Below are positions 1 to 12,374 of a stretch of 64,000 bases of DNA, in pieces. Made by a program: the position numbers and the translations under genes. The notes below the pieces were generated by a model. The model did not search any database. It was not told where the DNA came from and saw only the letters and a list, made by a program, of their open reading frames with translations. This DNA is from Brachypodium distachyon (taxonomy: Eukaryota > Streptophyta > Magnoliopsida > Poales > Poaceae), in NCBI RefSeq assembly GCF_000005505.3, contig NC_016132.3, positions 32,378,914 through 32,442,913 of the forward strand, given 5' to 3'. Every line of letters begins with the position of its first letter. Within the stretch, counting starts at the first letter, position 1.

Positions 1-91
1 GCCGGCACCGGTGCCATCACAGCGTCCTCGGAACGACCCACGCTCAAAATAGGGCTCTCTCAAGAGGAATGCGGCCGAGCCACTATGATAG

Positions 92-500
92 TGCACCCGT
101 GGGCGCAAGGCACGGATGGCATGCACCACCATAGTGTCTTCGCGGCAGCCCCTGCTCCTTGCGGAGGCGTCTCATGGAGGGACGCGGCAAGGGCACTGCG
201 GCAATGCACCCCGTCAGCGCCGGAGGCTGATGGGATGCACCCCCACAGTGCCTCCGCGGCAACCCTCGCCCAGGAGCCACCCGCTTGAGGAGGCGTGGCA
301 GGAGCACGGCGGCAGTGCACCCATCGGTGCAGAACGCTGATGGCATGCGCTTCCGCCGTGCCTCTGTGACGCCCCTCGGGGCGGGCTCGATGGGGTGATG
401 CGGCAAGGGCGCGATGGCAGTGCACCCGTCGGCGCTAAGCGCGGATGGAATGCACCACCCTCGCGCCTCCGTGGCACAGCCCGCCTTAACGGCGCCTCAC
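92..500 (-). repeat. Imperfect ~110-bp tandem repeat, four units (copy 1)
   Basis: Units begin near 92, 205, 317 and 421 (spacing 113, 112, 104). Each starts with a tgcaccc-gtc core followed by a cgGATGGcATGCAc block. The same four units occur in copy 2 at 21302-21710, so the array was already in the family ancestor. It lies between pol and the antisense ORF in the 3' spacer. Confidence 0.75.
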
Positions 501-537
501 TCAGCTTCGCTCTGAGCCGTTCCGTGGCTGGGGCGTG

Positions 538-546
538 CCTTTTATA
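538..546 (-). promoter_or_regulatory. Candidate internal TATA box in the 3' spacer (copy 1)
   Basis: On the minus strand this reads TATAAAAGG in a GC-rich setting, directed into the 110-bp repeats. The same site is conserved in copy 2 at 21748-21756. It is a promoter candidate only; no product can be assigned. Confidence 0.35.
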
Positions 547-977
547 GGCGCGGGAGGGGGGTTTGCCACCGCGCGCGACGGACCCGCGCAGCACCCGTGG
601 CACCCCTCCCTTGAAACGTGGTACAGTCTTCGCCACCATGCATGCCAAGCAACTATGGTACACGTGGCGGCGCCCTCGCGAGTCAGAAGCCTCGGAGTGC
701 GGTGAGTCTCTCATGTTGCGGTCATCCCGCACCACAGGGCACCGGTGCATGCCGCGACCCGTGGGCAGCCCACGGGCATCACAGTGCACAAGATTTCACC
801 CTTTCCTGCAGGTTAGATTCTTAACAGGCCCGAGGTGCTGCAATTTTTTTCGAAATTCACGAAAATACACAAAGCAACACAGACAAACTACTCCTGCCTC
901 CTAGCCCCCGGGCACAAAGGGGTCAATGCCAAACTTGGATGTGAGCATTTTATTTCCTAGGCACAGCGACTGCGCGG

Positions 978-1133
978 TGCACGTTGCGGGGAGCCTGGAA
1001 ACTGCACGTCCCGTGATGCACGTTGCGGGAAGCCCGGCAACTGCATGTCCAATGATGCACGTTGCGGGAAGCCCGGCAACTGCATGTCCAATGATGCACG
1101 TTGCGGGACTTCCGGCAACTGCATGTCCCGTGC
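978..1133 (-). repeat. 39-bp minisatellite, four units (copy 1)
   Basis: Four units start at 978, 1017, 1056 and 1095, each built around tgcacgttgcggga. The homologous array in copy 2 (22189-22578) has ten units. Because 39 is divisible by three, each reading frame repeats every 13 codons. Confidence 0.9.
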
Positions 1134-1372
1134 CGGAACGATCCGGCAAGGGGTTTATGTTTTCGAGGCTCCAACAGCCCCCTGCTCACAACCAAGTATG
1201 GAAAGACACTTTTGTGCACTTAAAACAGGAGACAGAAGAAGGAGGAACATGCGAATAAACAAGGCGAATTCAAAGCTCAGGAGTGAAACACTTATCTTTA
1301 TTCACAATAACTAGTGGTTTACACACGGGGGCTGCCCGGCTACACTAGTTCGAGAGATATGCATCGGCGGCA

Positions 1373-4300
1373 TCACCTGAGGGTCGGGCTCCGCCGCTTC
1401 ACGGGTACTGGCAAGCCGTCTTCGGTTTCCAGCCTGATAGCCCGCGGCCTGGTCACCTGCACTACCCGGAAGGGGCCCTCCCATTTCGGAGTCAACTTGT
1501 TCCCAGCCTTCGTTCCTTGTATCTGGCGCAGGACAAGGTCTCCGTTCTCAAGCCCCCGGGGGCAGACTCGCCTGTCGTGATAACGACAGAGTCCCTGCTG
1601 GTAGCGCACGGCTTGCACAGCAGCCCGACACCGAAGCTCTTCGATGAAGTTTAGATCGTCAACCCTTTGCTCGTGTTGGCTGGTGTCGCCGTACGCGCGT
1701 ACCCGGGGAGATCCGTGCTTGAGCTCGAAAGGAAGCACCGCTTCTGCCTCGTAGACAAGGGCGAAAGGAGTTTCACCCGTTGCCCGACTAGGTGTGGTCC
1801 TGATTGACCACAGCACGGGCTGGAGTTCTTCGACCCAGTGTTTCCCGTGGCCTTTGAGCTTGTCAAAGGTTTTCGTCTTGAGCCCCCGCAACACCTCTGC
1901 GTTGGCTCGCTCCGCCTGTCCGTTACTCCTCGGGTGAGCAACGGACGCGAAACACAGCTTAGTGCCCATGTCTTCGCAATAGGCTTGAAACGCCGCGCTC
2001 GTGAACTGTGTGCCATTATCGGTGATGATGCTGTTAGGCACACCAAACCGGCATACAATGCCTCTGAAGAACTTGATGGCCGCCTGGCCGGTCACCTTCC
2101 GCATTGGTTCCACCTCCACCCACTTGGAGAACTTGTCGATGGCTATGAACAAATATTCGTAATGGCCAACCGCACTTGGTAGCTTACCGACGATGTCGAG
2201 CCCCCAGACCGCGAACGGCCACGAGGAAGGGATGACATGTAGGGCCTGCGCCTGCTGGTTGCTCTTCTTCGAATGGAACTGGCACGCTTCGCACGTCCTC
2301 ACCAGCCGCTCCGCGTCATCCAGGGCCGTGGGCCAGTAGAAGCCGTGCCGAAACGCCTTGCCGGCTAAAGCCCGGGAGGCCACATGGTGTGAACATGTGC
2401 CTCGGTGTATCTCCTCCAACAGCGCGCGCCCTTCATCCTGCGGCATGCATGTGAGCTTGACACCGTTCGGACGCCTGCGGTAGAGGTTCCAATCCACCAC
2501 AGTGTACATCTTGGCTTGTCGCGCTACTCGCTCTGCGGCGACGTCATCTCCCGGGAGAGCCCCTCCTTTCAAGTAGTGGGCGATCTCTTCCGCCCAAAGA
2601 GGGATCTCCCTGCCAACGCATGCCGCTATGTCAGCGGCATGGACCCCTGCTGCTGCAGGGGTTCCTTCAGTTGCCGGAGGGGCGTCCCCGGCAGCCGGCT
2701 GGGGGGTGACTAAAGGAGCCGCTTGCTTCTGACAGAACACCCGCGTCGGAGGTTTCCGGCGCTCTGCTGTCATCTTGGCCAGCTCGTCAGCAGCGAAGTT
2801 ATCCTTCTGCTTGACGTGCTGGAAACGCAAACCTTTGAACTTACGTTCTAGCTTGCGGACCTCCTCCACGTACGGCGCCATTTGCGGGCAGTCGTGGTCC
2901 TTGTTCACCTGGTTGATCACGAGCTAAGAATCCCTACGAACAACCAGGCGCTTGATGTCGAGGGCGACCGCCGCCCGCAACCCGGCGAGCAAACCCTCGT
3001 ACTCGCCGTGTTGTTGGTGGAGTTCGTGAAGTCGAGTTGGACAGCGAACCTCAACTGGTCCCCTGTCGGTGGCTCGATGACGACTCCAGCGCCTGCCCCT
3101 TGAAGGCTGAACGCGGCGTCGAAGTAGAGGACCCAGTGGTCCTTGTCCAGCTTGCCGGGCAGGCTGGTCTCTGGTTCATTCTCTTCCACGCCCATAGACG
3201 TTCATTCCGCGACGAAGTCCGCCAAGGCTGTGCTCTTAATGCTTTTTGAGTTGGCAAAATGGAGGTCGAACTCCGACAACTCCATCCTCCATTCGGCCAC
3301 CCTCCCGGTGGCTTCACGGTCGGTGAGGGCCCGCTCAAGGCAGAACCCGGACACCACCGTGACGTGGTGCGCCTGAAAGTACTAGTGCAGCTTGCGGGAC
3401 GCAAGGAGAATCCCCAGAAGGAGCTTATGTACTTGCGGGTACCTCGTCCGTGCGTCGCACAGCACCGTACTCACGAACTACACCGGGTGCTGCGCCAACC
3501 GCTTCCGCGGTGCCGAGGTTGCCGACTAGGGGTGGTCCCCGGGTCTGAGGCGGTTGCCCGGGGCCGCTCAGCCCCCTGTCCCGCAGCCTCAGTCCTCGGG
3601 ACATCTTCCTCCCTCTCGGCAACCAGCACCGAGCTGACCACCTATCAGTTGCCGCTAGGTAGAGTAGCAGCGGCTCACCCCGCTTGGGGGCGACGAGGAC
3701 GGGCGGCGACCTCAGGTACTATTTGAGTTCCTGGAACGCCGCCTCGGCCTCGGGAGTCTAGTCGACTGGACCCTTCTTCTTCATCACCTTGAAGAAAGGC
3801 AGGGCACGCTCGCCCAGCCTGGAGATGAAACGTCCCAGCGCCGCAACAAAGCCGTTGAGGCGCTGGGCATCCTTCACCTTGCAGGGGCCCTCCATCTTCT
3901 CGATGGCTTCTATCTTACCCGGTTGGCCTGTATCCCCCTGTGTGAAACCAAGAAACCCATAAGCTGGCCGGAGTTGACACCGAAGGTGCACTTTTCGGGG
4001 TTCAGCTTGAGCTTGATCCTGCGGAGGTTGTGAAATGTTTCCCGCAGGTCATCAATCAGCGAGTCCCCACGCTTCGATTTGATGACCATGTCGTCCGTTG
4101 CGGCCTAGCTGGGGCCCCAAACATTCGCGCAGGACGCGCTGAAATGTTGAACCCGCGTTCTTCAACCCGAAAGGCATGCATGTATAACAATAACAGCCAA
4201 CCGGGGTGATGAACGCTGTCTTCTCCTCATCCTCAACCGCCATCTTAATTTGATGGTAGCCGGAGAAAGCATCCAGAAAACTCAGCAAGTTACATCCAGC

Positions 4301-4440
4301 GGTAGAGTCAACTATTTGATCGATAAGGGGTACAGGGAAGGGATCCTTGGGGCATGCGCGATTAAGATCCGTAAAATCTACACACATGCGAAGCTTATTC
4401 CCTTCTTTAGGCACTACTATAGGGTTAGCCAGCCAAGTGG
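1373..4440 (-). pseudogene. Copy 1 pol remnant: RT, RNase H, integrase
   Basis: Read right to left. RT is at about 4440-3740, with the primer-side block and the MPFGLKNAGSTFQ motif, but a 14-bp deletion between 4096 and 4097 (relative to copy 2) removes the YM of the catalytic YMDD and shifts the frame. The RNase H region (about 3730-2700) has a 1-bp loss near 3004, where copy 2 reads NTAEYEG. The integrase is in a 515-codon open frame at 1373-2920: HHCC finger (CEAC), then D in WGLDIVG, D in ITDNG and E in NGQAERA, all present, then the GPY/F-type WEGPF block. A ~44-bp deletion near 1404 replaces the C-terminal NIAHLRKFYP found in copy 2. Confidence 0.88.
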
Positions 4441-5480
4441 CGATGGACCCGGTGGGCAGGTTGAGCAACCAGGTTCGCGCTGATCCTTTCAGGACCATCG
4501 GGAACAAGTTGGCCCTGACCTTGTCGTCGGCACCGATGGCGTGCATACCCAGCGTGTAGGTCAGGAGGAAATCCTTGGGGTTGGCGGTCCCATAGTACGT
4601 ACCGAGCGCGGGCGCTCGAAACTTACGGGGCCACGTCACCCGCCGCAACTCGCATGTGAACGCGGTGCAACCGTCCTCGGGGCCCATGGGAGCGTCTTCC
4701 TGCTCCTGTGGGTGCTGGCACTCTACCTCGCGCCTGCGCCGGTGCTCCAAGCGCGGGCGCAAATCCTCTTGCTGGCGGGCATTCAAGATGCCGCACGCAT
4801 CGCCCCGCGGAACAGTGGGCGACGAGTTCGAGGACCCCTCCGGGCCCCCGTCTCCTTGGCCTCCCTGTGGAGGGGGAGGATTCTCCCCCTGTTGCGAGGC
4901 GGGTGGCGCTCCGGGTTCTACCCGTGGCCGGAGCCTACCGGGGCGCCCTCGCCTTGCGGCTGCTGGGCGGCCAGGGCGAGGAGCGCGTCTAACTCCTCGC
5001 CCCACGTCTCGTGCACCGGCGTGCCTTGCTGCGGGTCGTACCGCACCATGCCGCGCGTGGCGATGATGGCTTCTGCCGGGGTTTGTGCGGGGGGCAGCCG
5101 GTTTCCTGAGCGGCTGCTTCCCACTCTGGTCCCGGACGCCTCCGGGTGCGCAGGGTGCGAACCCCCGGGGGTCGCTCGTGACGCGCTATGCTCCTGGTAC
5201 CGCTGTCGCGGAGCATCCTCGGCCCGCGACTCCACCCACTGCCTGGCGCGGGCGGCACCGTGTCAGCTCGCGCGACTGGCCCCGGCACTGGGGGCAGCCG
5301 GTCCCCTCGGCCGATTGTCGGCAGACGGCCGAGGAAACGGGGGAGGCAGCTGTGTTTGCTGCACCCTCGAGGGCTCGGGGTTCTCCGGAGCCCTTGACTC
5401 GGGTCGCATGTCATGCGACCGCGTGTGCGCCGCTGGGGCTTCACGCGGGTCTATACGAGGATCACCAGCCCGCTTGGGGG
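4441..5480 (-). pseudogene. Copy 1 gag remnant fused to RT by deletion
   Basis: Gag matches copy 2 through the segment with LGTYYGTANPKDFLLTYTLG and GSARTWLLNLP, then jumps straight into RT (LANPIVVPK) at 4433-4440. The join is at an 8-bp word (CCAAGTGG) found at both ends of the missing segment in copy 2, and gives a chimeric open frame at 4052-5005. The position matching copy 2's gag ATG (about 5477) reads ACG, so the start codon is gone. The zinc knuckle and protease are absent. Confidence 0.85.
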
Positions 5481-5593
5481 GGCGTGGTGACTATTCTCGT
5501 CGACGAAGAAGGCGAGGCTGACGTCGATGCAAACGATGCTGCCGGCGACCACCGGCAGGCTCTTCTCCCGCGCCCCCTACCTGGAGCGCCCGA

Positions 5594-6216
5594 TGTCCTC
5601 GCACGGTGCTCCGACACCAGGGGCGTGTGGTCACGGCCACCTTTTAGGTTCGGTAGGGGCGTCGGGGTCGCCCCAGCGATCGCCGGCTTGGCCGATGAGG
5701 CCCTGCGGGGCCGGTGAAATGATGTAGTAAAAGTGCGCGCTAATCGAAGAACAGATACACGCACGTTTTTATGCAGGTTCGGGCCACCCGGAGGTGTAAA
5801 ACCCTACGTCCTGCTTGTCTGAGCTGATATTGGTTGTTAATCAAGTGTTTACAGGTTGCCGGGTAAGTTCCCGGGTACTCTCTCCCTTTGGCTCGGTACT
5901 CCTTACTATTCTCCGCTAATGCTACAGGCTAACTGTGGGCTGATCGAACCCTTTGACCGTTGGCGAGGGTCCTCCTTTTATATTCAAGGGGATACCACAG
6001 ATCCCACGGTGCATGGGCTACAAGTGTCGAGCGGGGAAGCATACAGCTCCGCTCTGGTGAGCTGGTGGAGGGCATGGACGCCACCTCCGTTGCTAGGGGT
6101 CTAAAACCCTAGAGTAGGATTGGACAGCCACTGTTCACTTGATCGGACGGGTAACGCCCCGTCGGTCGGCTCATTTAATGAGCCATGCACCTTACTCCTT
6201 GCCCCGGTGGGGCCGC
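5594..6216 (-). repeat. Copy 1 5' LTR, first part
   Basis: Begins on the plus strand with tgtcctcgcacggtgctccg and aligns to the LTRs of copy 2. It is broken at 6216 by an unrelated element starting at 6217; the distal end reappears at 12375-12498. A minus-strand TATA-like sequence (TATAAAAGG equivalent) lies at about 5974-5982. Confidence 0.88.
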
Positions 6217-9200
6217 TGTAACATCCCAAAATTTCAAACCTTTACATGTGCATTGTATCCATGAGCATCATGCCACAATTGCATGTTTGAATTCAAATTT
6301 GAATCACAAAAGGCTTTAAAAGATTTTCTTATACCTATTTGAGCTTTGGATCTTCAAACCATTTAAGTTTATATATAAAAGGGGTTTATTGCACATATGA
6401 GCTATCCCATAATTTTTGGATAATTATTTGGAGTTGAAAAAGTATTTTATTTAAATAGATATATGGCCCTAAAGGCATTTGTAAGGCAAATGTATTTTTA
6501 CATATTTTATTTTGAAGAGAAAACTACTTCCAAAAGTTGTATCTTGGTAGAACATGATTTTACAAATTTTCTGGAATTTATTTGGACCAATTTGGAGTTC
6601 AAACTCAAAAGATATCAAAGAAATGAGAAAAACAGAAATAAGAAAAGGTCTAAAAGAAAAAAGAAAGGGTAAACCGGACCGGCCCGGCCGCTTTGGGCCG
6701 AACCGGCCCCGTCCGACCGTGCCCGACCGGCCCCGCCAGCCCGGCCGCCCGCGCACGCCCGTACCCGCTGACAGGTGGGGCCCACCTGTCAGGGGCTTCT
6801 TCCCCGGAAGAAAAGCGGCCGCGCCGCCGCCGCGATTTCCGGCCGCCGTCCCCGCGCGCCCGCCGCCGCAATCTCCTCCTCCGGCCTTCCTTTTTCACGC
6901 CCGAGCACGTATTTATAATCCCCGCGACCCCCTCTCCTGCCCCCCCCCCCCCCGTTTGCCCTTGCTCGCACGCCCCCAGGCCGCCGGAATCCCTCGCCGG
7001 AGCCGCCCCGCGCCGCCGCGACTTCTTCGACCTAGGCGACGACCCGCGCCGCCCGAGCCCACGCCGACCGCGCCCCCGTCTCCGCCGTGCCGCGCCGCGC
7101 CGTCCCCGGCCACCCCCGCTTCGCCCGCCCTGCCGGAGCACCCCGTGCCTCCATGCCCGTGCCCGCGGCGCCGTCTCCTCCAACTCCGGCAGCCCGCGCC
7201 GCCCGGTAAAACCCTAGAACTCCCCTCGTCCGTCCGATCCGGATCCGAGGGCTAGGATTAGATCCCGTTTTAATTTTTAACCGAACCGGTACACACCAAT
7301 TAGATGCTGACACGTGGCACTCGGTTTTGTAAAATAAAAATGTAATTTTAATCCCCTGGAATTAATAAAAGGCACTTTTGCACATAGGCCCCTGTAATTT
7401 CAAATGATCCTAACTTTAAATCTGTTTGGCCAAATTTAGTGATCCACACCTTTTTGGAATCCTTAGGAAATGTAGAATCTTTTGGCACTGTCCAATTTCA
7501 ATTTTGAATATTTGAATCACATTCATATTACAGATTAGGGTTTTATGCCATTTAAATCATAACTAATTATTTGGAAGTCCTTTTTGAATGAAACCAGTGC
7601 CCAAAATTTTGTTTTAATGTCCTCTGTCCAATGGGACAGAGAAATAAATGTTTTGAATTAATCTATTTGGCTGATGCTAATAAAACCTCATTTTAGGTTT
7701 TAAACCCTAGCCATTGCAATTTATTTAAAAACCCTAATTGCATGTTCTTAATTATCAATGCCTTGGACAAGTAGATCACCCAAATAAAACCAACCCACTC
7801 ATGTCACATGTTTTGCATCGCATCATGGCATACATATTCTTTTGTCATGTTTGTATTGTGTGTTTATGTGTGTGTATATGTTTGTTGTTTGTATAGTATT
7901 CTCGGAGAGCGAACCTTGCGATTGTGACGAGTGTTTGAACTCCAACTACTATCAAGGCAAGTTCACTTTGACCATCATCCCATTATTTTATTATGCACTA
8001 GATTTTATTAGTTGCATTGTTAGGATTATTATTGCATCTATGCTATGCTATGATTCCCCTAATAGTATAGGATACCTTTGCCATGATCTTACCACCAATT
8101 GCCATCGTAGTAGTAAATTGCTATGCTATGCTAATATACGAGGGTGGTATTATTACAATGTGATACTATTGAATTACAATATGATTTTCCTAGTGTATGG
8201 CAAAACAAGTAATTCAATGAATCGTCCTGGGTGGGCTGCTTTGAGTTTTCGGATGTCGTGACGTTAGGTCCATTTCTATGGGGCTCACTGAGTCGTCTCT
8301 CCGTGTGATTCGGGAGCGTCCATGGTCGCCTCCCCGTGCGATTCGGGGAGCGCCTGCGTCACAATGTGGGATGCCACCCGGGATAACCAGAGACTGGACT
8401 AGTTTCCTGTTTAGTAGCTTCCAGTACAACCACATGGTATTATGGGCTCTGCCAGGATGGATGTAAGAAATATGAACCTGGATCCAAGGTGACATCGGTA
8501 TGTAGCAGTGTAGGTTGGAACGCGTCCCTCAGGTGGTTTGGGGAAATATGTCCTGAAAATTCCTGTAATCGATGCCGTTGTTACTCTACCCTGAGGACAG
8601 CAAGGGATTAACACGTCGATTTCTTGTGGGTAAAGTGTACCACCTCTCGAGAGTGTCAAACTAAGTACTTAGCCGTGTCCCCGGTTATGGACAATTATGA
8701 GCAACTAGACATCGGAGCTGTAAGGAAAGTCTCACTCATTCAAATTTCCTAATAAAATGAATGGTTTGAACTGGGTAGGAGCATTGATGTTTCTACTCAA
8801 TGTGCCTAGGTTAATAGGAGCATGGGTGTTTCTACCCCGTGTCCAATAAAATTCAAAACTATTTGTCTAAAAATGATAGGATTTGAATAATGATGCTTTT
8901 ATGCAAAATAGCCAAACCCCACTTAACCAAACTATGCATGTACTTGGTAGGTCCTTTATAACTCTAGTGAGCTTGGCAATACATTCAAATGTATTGATCA
9001 CGTAGTGGCTGCAATTAACAATGCAGGTGGATCCGACGATGAGTGAGGTTCGTCGTTTTGTCATGGGTCATGTGCTTACATTCCAACATGCTCTCACCTT
9101 GGAGTAGTGTGGCCCTTATGTTCTACCCTTTTCCGCTGCAGTATTTTGAAATATTGTTTTATGATGATGAAACAGTATTTGTTTTATGCTGGCCCCAGAG

Positions 9201-9371
9201 GTCATGCGAGGTTGTAAGTACTATTAAATTCTGGATGATGCGATGTAATAAAGTACTTTGACCTTTGCTTCTGTATATTTCATCATGAAACTGTGTGTGC
9301 TAGTGAGTCGATCCAGGGACTAGCACAGTAAGCACAGAGATCGAACCCTAGTAAAGGGGAGGATCGCTTCA
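6217..9371 (+). repeat. 5' LTR of the truncated gypsy element
   Basis: Starts TGTAACATCCC and ends TTCA just before a GA spacer and the primer site at 9374. It is about 3,155 bp. AT-rich flanks surround a very GC-rich block (about 6670-7250) with a C homopolymer near 6940. No 3' LTR survives, so age and target duplication cannot be measured. Confidence 0.8.
6910..6918 (+). promoter_or_regulatory. Candidate LTR TATA box
   Basis: TATTTATAAT sits at the edge of the GC-rich block, about 2.45 kb before the LTR end, in a position suitable for the U3/R boundary. Start-site position is inferred. Confidence 0.4.
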
Positions 9372-9373
9372 GA

Positions 9374-9385
9374 TGGTATCAGAGC
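9374..9385 (+). other. Primer binding site, initiator tRNA-Met type
   Basis: TGGTATCAGAGC, complementary to the 3' end of plant initiator tRNA-Met, two bases after the LTR end. This fixes the LTR boundary and element orientation. Confidence 0.9.
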
Positions 9386-9844
9386 AATGTGTTGCCTGTA
9401 GGAACGTGACTCTAGTTTGGATTAGGATAAGACAGACCAAAGACCGGACCTTAGGATTATTTCTTATCCCTATCTGATCTATAGACATACATTTTATTTC
9501 TTATCCCTATTCATCTAAATCTTTGCATTTATATCTTACATATGCATGACCTGTTTATTGTTTTATTCCACATATACACCGAATACTATGTTTATTACCA
9601 CATATGCATGCTTAATATATTATACCACAGATGCATATTCGATTTTTACACCATACACCACTATAATCATGTTGCCTTGTTATTCACATATTATTATGCA
9701 TCTAATTTTATATTTACATTTCCACCCTTGATATTAATGTTATCACTTGATTCCCACTCTACCACATTTATTTTATTTTTACTTACATTCGACCATTTGA
9801 TCATGTCACTGATACTCCCTTATCTTCATCTTTATTTTCTATAG

Positions 9845-10716
9845 ATGGGAAGCCCAACACCGTTCGGCAATGTACCGCTGTTCACCCGCGTCTACTACCC
9901 CTCCACAGACGATGACCAGTTGTTCAGTGCCCCTTTGGCGGCACTGTGTGCGTTCCTCGACCTGCCACCACCTAGGTTCAGAGGCTGAGTTGAGACCGCC
10001 GCACCCGAGGGATGGCAGCCACGGTGGGAGATCGAGGCGAAGATCCGGGGGCACGAGATCGCGCCAGCTACGCCGGATATCACCTTCATCAGCCGCTACC
10101 CCACCTTCGAGCAGGGCCTTCAGTTCGCCATGCAGTGCGCTTTCGCACAGGTGTGCCGGGACTACCGGCATGAGTTCCCCGAGGATCCCCCCTTCCTCCT
10201 CTTTGGAAGGCGGAACCATGCATGCTCAGCGGTGGCTACGACCAACGACGAGGATGCGACCCCAGTGACGACCCACTTCGAGAACATGGAGATAAACACC
10301 GTGGACTTGGAGTCTTGTCTTGAGCACGAGATGACCAGGGCCGACCTCGCCGAGGAGCAGGTTGGTAATCTGATGGGAGAGAAGACCTAGTGGCTGGAGG
10401 ACAAGGCCGTGTTGGAGAACACTGTCCTTCACATGGGAGACGCATTGAGCAGCTGCAGTACGAGAGGGACCAGGCTCGCTACTACTGCGAGCAGTTCCAG
10501 GCGTTCATCGCAGCAGCAGCCGCAGCAGCACCAGCTGCCGCACTGGCGCCAGACCAGGTCCCACCTCCACCACAGGATCAGGACATGGAGCCTCAAGAGG
10601 AGGAGCCGACTAAGGAGGAGGAGCCCCAAGAGGTCCACGAGATGGACACCCCTGCTACCAACACCCGCTCCAAGATGAAGGCGAACGGGACCACACCGAC
10701 AACCACACTCCCTTAG
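9845..10716 (+). pseudogene. Upstream ORF of the truncated gypsy element (unknown function)
   Basis: A reading frame opens at ATG 9845 (MGSPTPFGNVPLF) between the primer site and gag. It is broken by TGA at 9986-9988, TAG at 10388-10390 and a 1-nt frame slip near 10434, then ends at about 10716. Joined conceptually it is ~290 residues: an N-terminal region with YPTFEQGLQFAMQ, a helical, probably coiled-coil middle, an alanine run and an acidic Glu/Pro-rich tail. I do not recognise the family. Its length and resemblance to coding sequence suggest a real additional ORF that decayed. Confidence 0.6.
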
Positions 10717-11007
10717 ATCTATTGATTCCTACCAGCTTATATTAGCTTTTATCGTTATCAGCATTGCGAGTTAGTCATTGACCATACAATCTATGTGTAT
10801 GGCAATGTAGGTCGATTGCTTTTTCTTCGTAGTCTCTTCTTTATGGGCAATGCCCCACCATAAACAAGTGTGTTTTGCTATGATTTCCAAAGCCTTTTAT
10901 GATCGATGAGTGTATGATTGATATATGCTTGAGTCATATCTTGTTTGGGGGTTTAGTTATCCTTAACTCTATTCTATCTGTTTCCTCATCTATGCTACCC
11001 TAAACAG

Positions 11008-12374
11008 ATGCCTCCGAGACGCCGGAACCCCGCCAACAACGCTGAGGCTAACAATGCCGAAGCTGACGGAAACGCTGCCACCATGCAACAGTTATTGGCC
11101 GCTCAGACCCAATTCTTCCAAATGATCACCCAACAGTTGGCCAACAACAACAACAACAACCAGCTGAACCACAACAACCAGCAACACCACCCACCCCAAG
11201 TGGATATGCTGACCAGATTTCTACGTTTGCGCCCGCCCACTTTTTCCAGCTCCACTGAGCCTATTATGGCTGACGATTGGCTCCGATCAGTCAACAAAAA
11301 CTTGGTCACCATCAACTGCACTGACGAAGAGAAGGTGCGGTTTGCAGCTCATCTGTTAGAAGGACCCGCAACATCTTGGTGGGAGAATTTTCAGATTACC
11401 ACCCCCATCGAGGATGTCACCTGGGACATGTTCCAGGAAGCCTTCCGCACCGCCCACATCTCTGCGGGAGTGCTCAGCTTGAAGAAGAAAGAATTTCACA
11501 GGCTACGACAATGAAGCCGCTCTGTGTCGGAGTACATAGAAGTATTCAACCAGCTGTCCCGCTATGCACCGGATGATGTGAACACCGATGCCAAGCGCAG
11601 GGAGAAGTTTTTGGACGGCTTGAACGACGAGCTGTCAGTTCAACTTGCTATTGATTACACCCCCACTTACCAGTCCTTGATTGACAAGGCCATCATTCTG
11701 GAGAGTAAGCTCACTCAGATGGAGAGCCGCAAGAAGAGATTTCAACAAGGGGGCTCTCACACTGGGCCGCACCAGAAGCAGCGCACCTCCTATGACGGAA
11801 GTGGCAGTTCCTCCTTGAGCAGGAACGGGAACCAGAACAGCCACCGCAGTGGGGAAAATAGTCACCACCACCGCCAGGGAAGCCAAGGACACCACCATCA
11901 GGGTGGCAATGTGATCCGACACCATTAGCAGCACCAGCATCAGCAACAGCACCAGTTCGCTCGCCCAAAGCCCATCACTGGCAACGGGAACGGCAGGAAC
12001 AACGGCAATGGCCAGAATAACAATGGTCAGAACCACAATGCCAATAAGGACATGAGCAAGGTGGAGTGCTACAAGTGTCACAAGATGGGACACTATGCCA
12101 CCAACTGCCCGGACAACCAGAATGGCACTGGGAACAAGCCCAATCCATTCCAGAAGGGCCACGTGAATCACGTGGATGTGGAAGAGATCACCGAGGAACC
12201 AGGTATCATACTTGGCACCTTCCACATTAATGCTTATGAAGTACTAGTTCTATTTGACACTGGAGCATCGCATTCATTCATTTCAAGAGTATTGGTAGAA
12301 AGAGGCAAATTACCCTCTGAGACCATGAGTAGACCTATGAAAGTAAACTCACCGGGTGGAATAATGCTAGCAAC
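11008..12374 (+). pseudogene. gag-protease of the truncated gypsy element
   Basis: ATG at 11008 opens MPPRRRNPANN. The retrotransposon gag core includes LLEGPATSWWENF and FLDGLNDELS; a CCHC knuckle (CYKCHKMGHYATNC) is encoded near 12064-12105; the aspartic protease motif LFDTGASHSFIS follows near 12250. One frame runs throughout but is cut by TGA at 11512-11514 and TAG at about 11926. It is truncated about 45 codons after the active-site Asp. Gag would form the cytoplasmic particle and the protease would mature it; neither is functional here. Confidence 0.87.

Larger units (their letters stand above)
6217..12374 (+). mobile_element. Gypsy retrotransposon with ~3.15-kb LTR, 3'-truncated
   Basis: Plus-strand element inserted in copy 1's LTR. 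It has a complete 5' LTR (6217-9371), an initiator-Met-type primer site, an upstream ORF, and gag with a zinc knuckle followed by an aspartic protease. Everything after the protease, including RT, RNase H, integrase and the 3' LTR, is missing; at about 12374 the sequence switches to the distal end of copy 1's LTR. About 200 bp of copy 1's LTR went with it. The gag type and primer site suggest a Tekay/Del-like chromovirus, but no pol remains to prove the lineage. Confidence 0.85.

Noticed and set aside
5085..5717. 210-codon plus-strand frame opposite gag
   Set aside because: Shadow of the minus-strand gag region and LTR edge; no independent support.
6554..7255. Proline/arginine-rich open frame of 233 codons
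   Set aside because: Lies in the GC-rich block of a retrotransposon LTR, low complexity, with equally long frames on the opposite strand.
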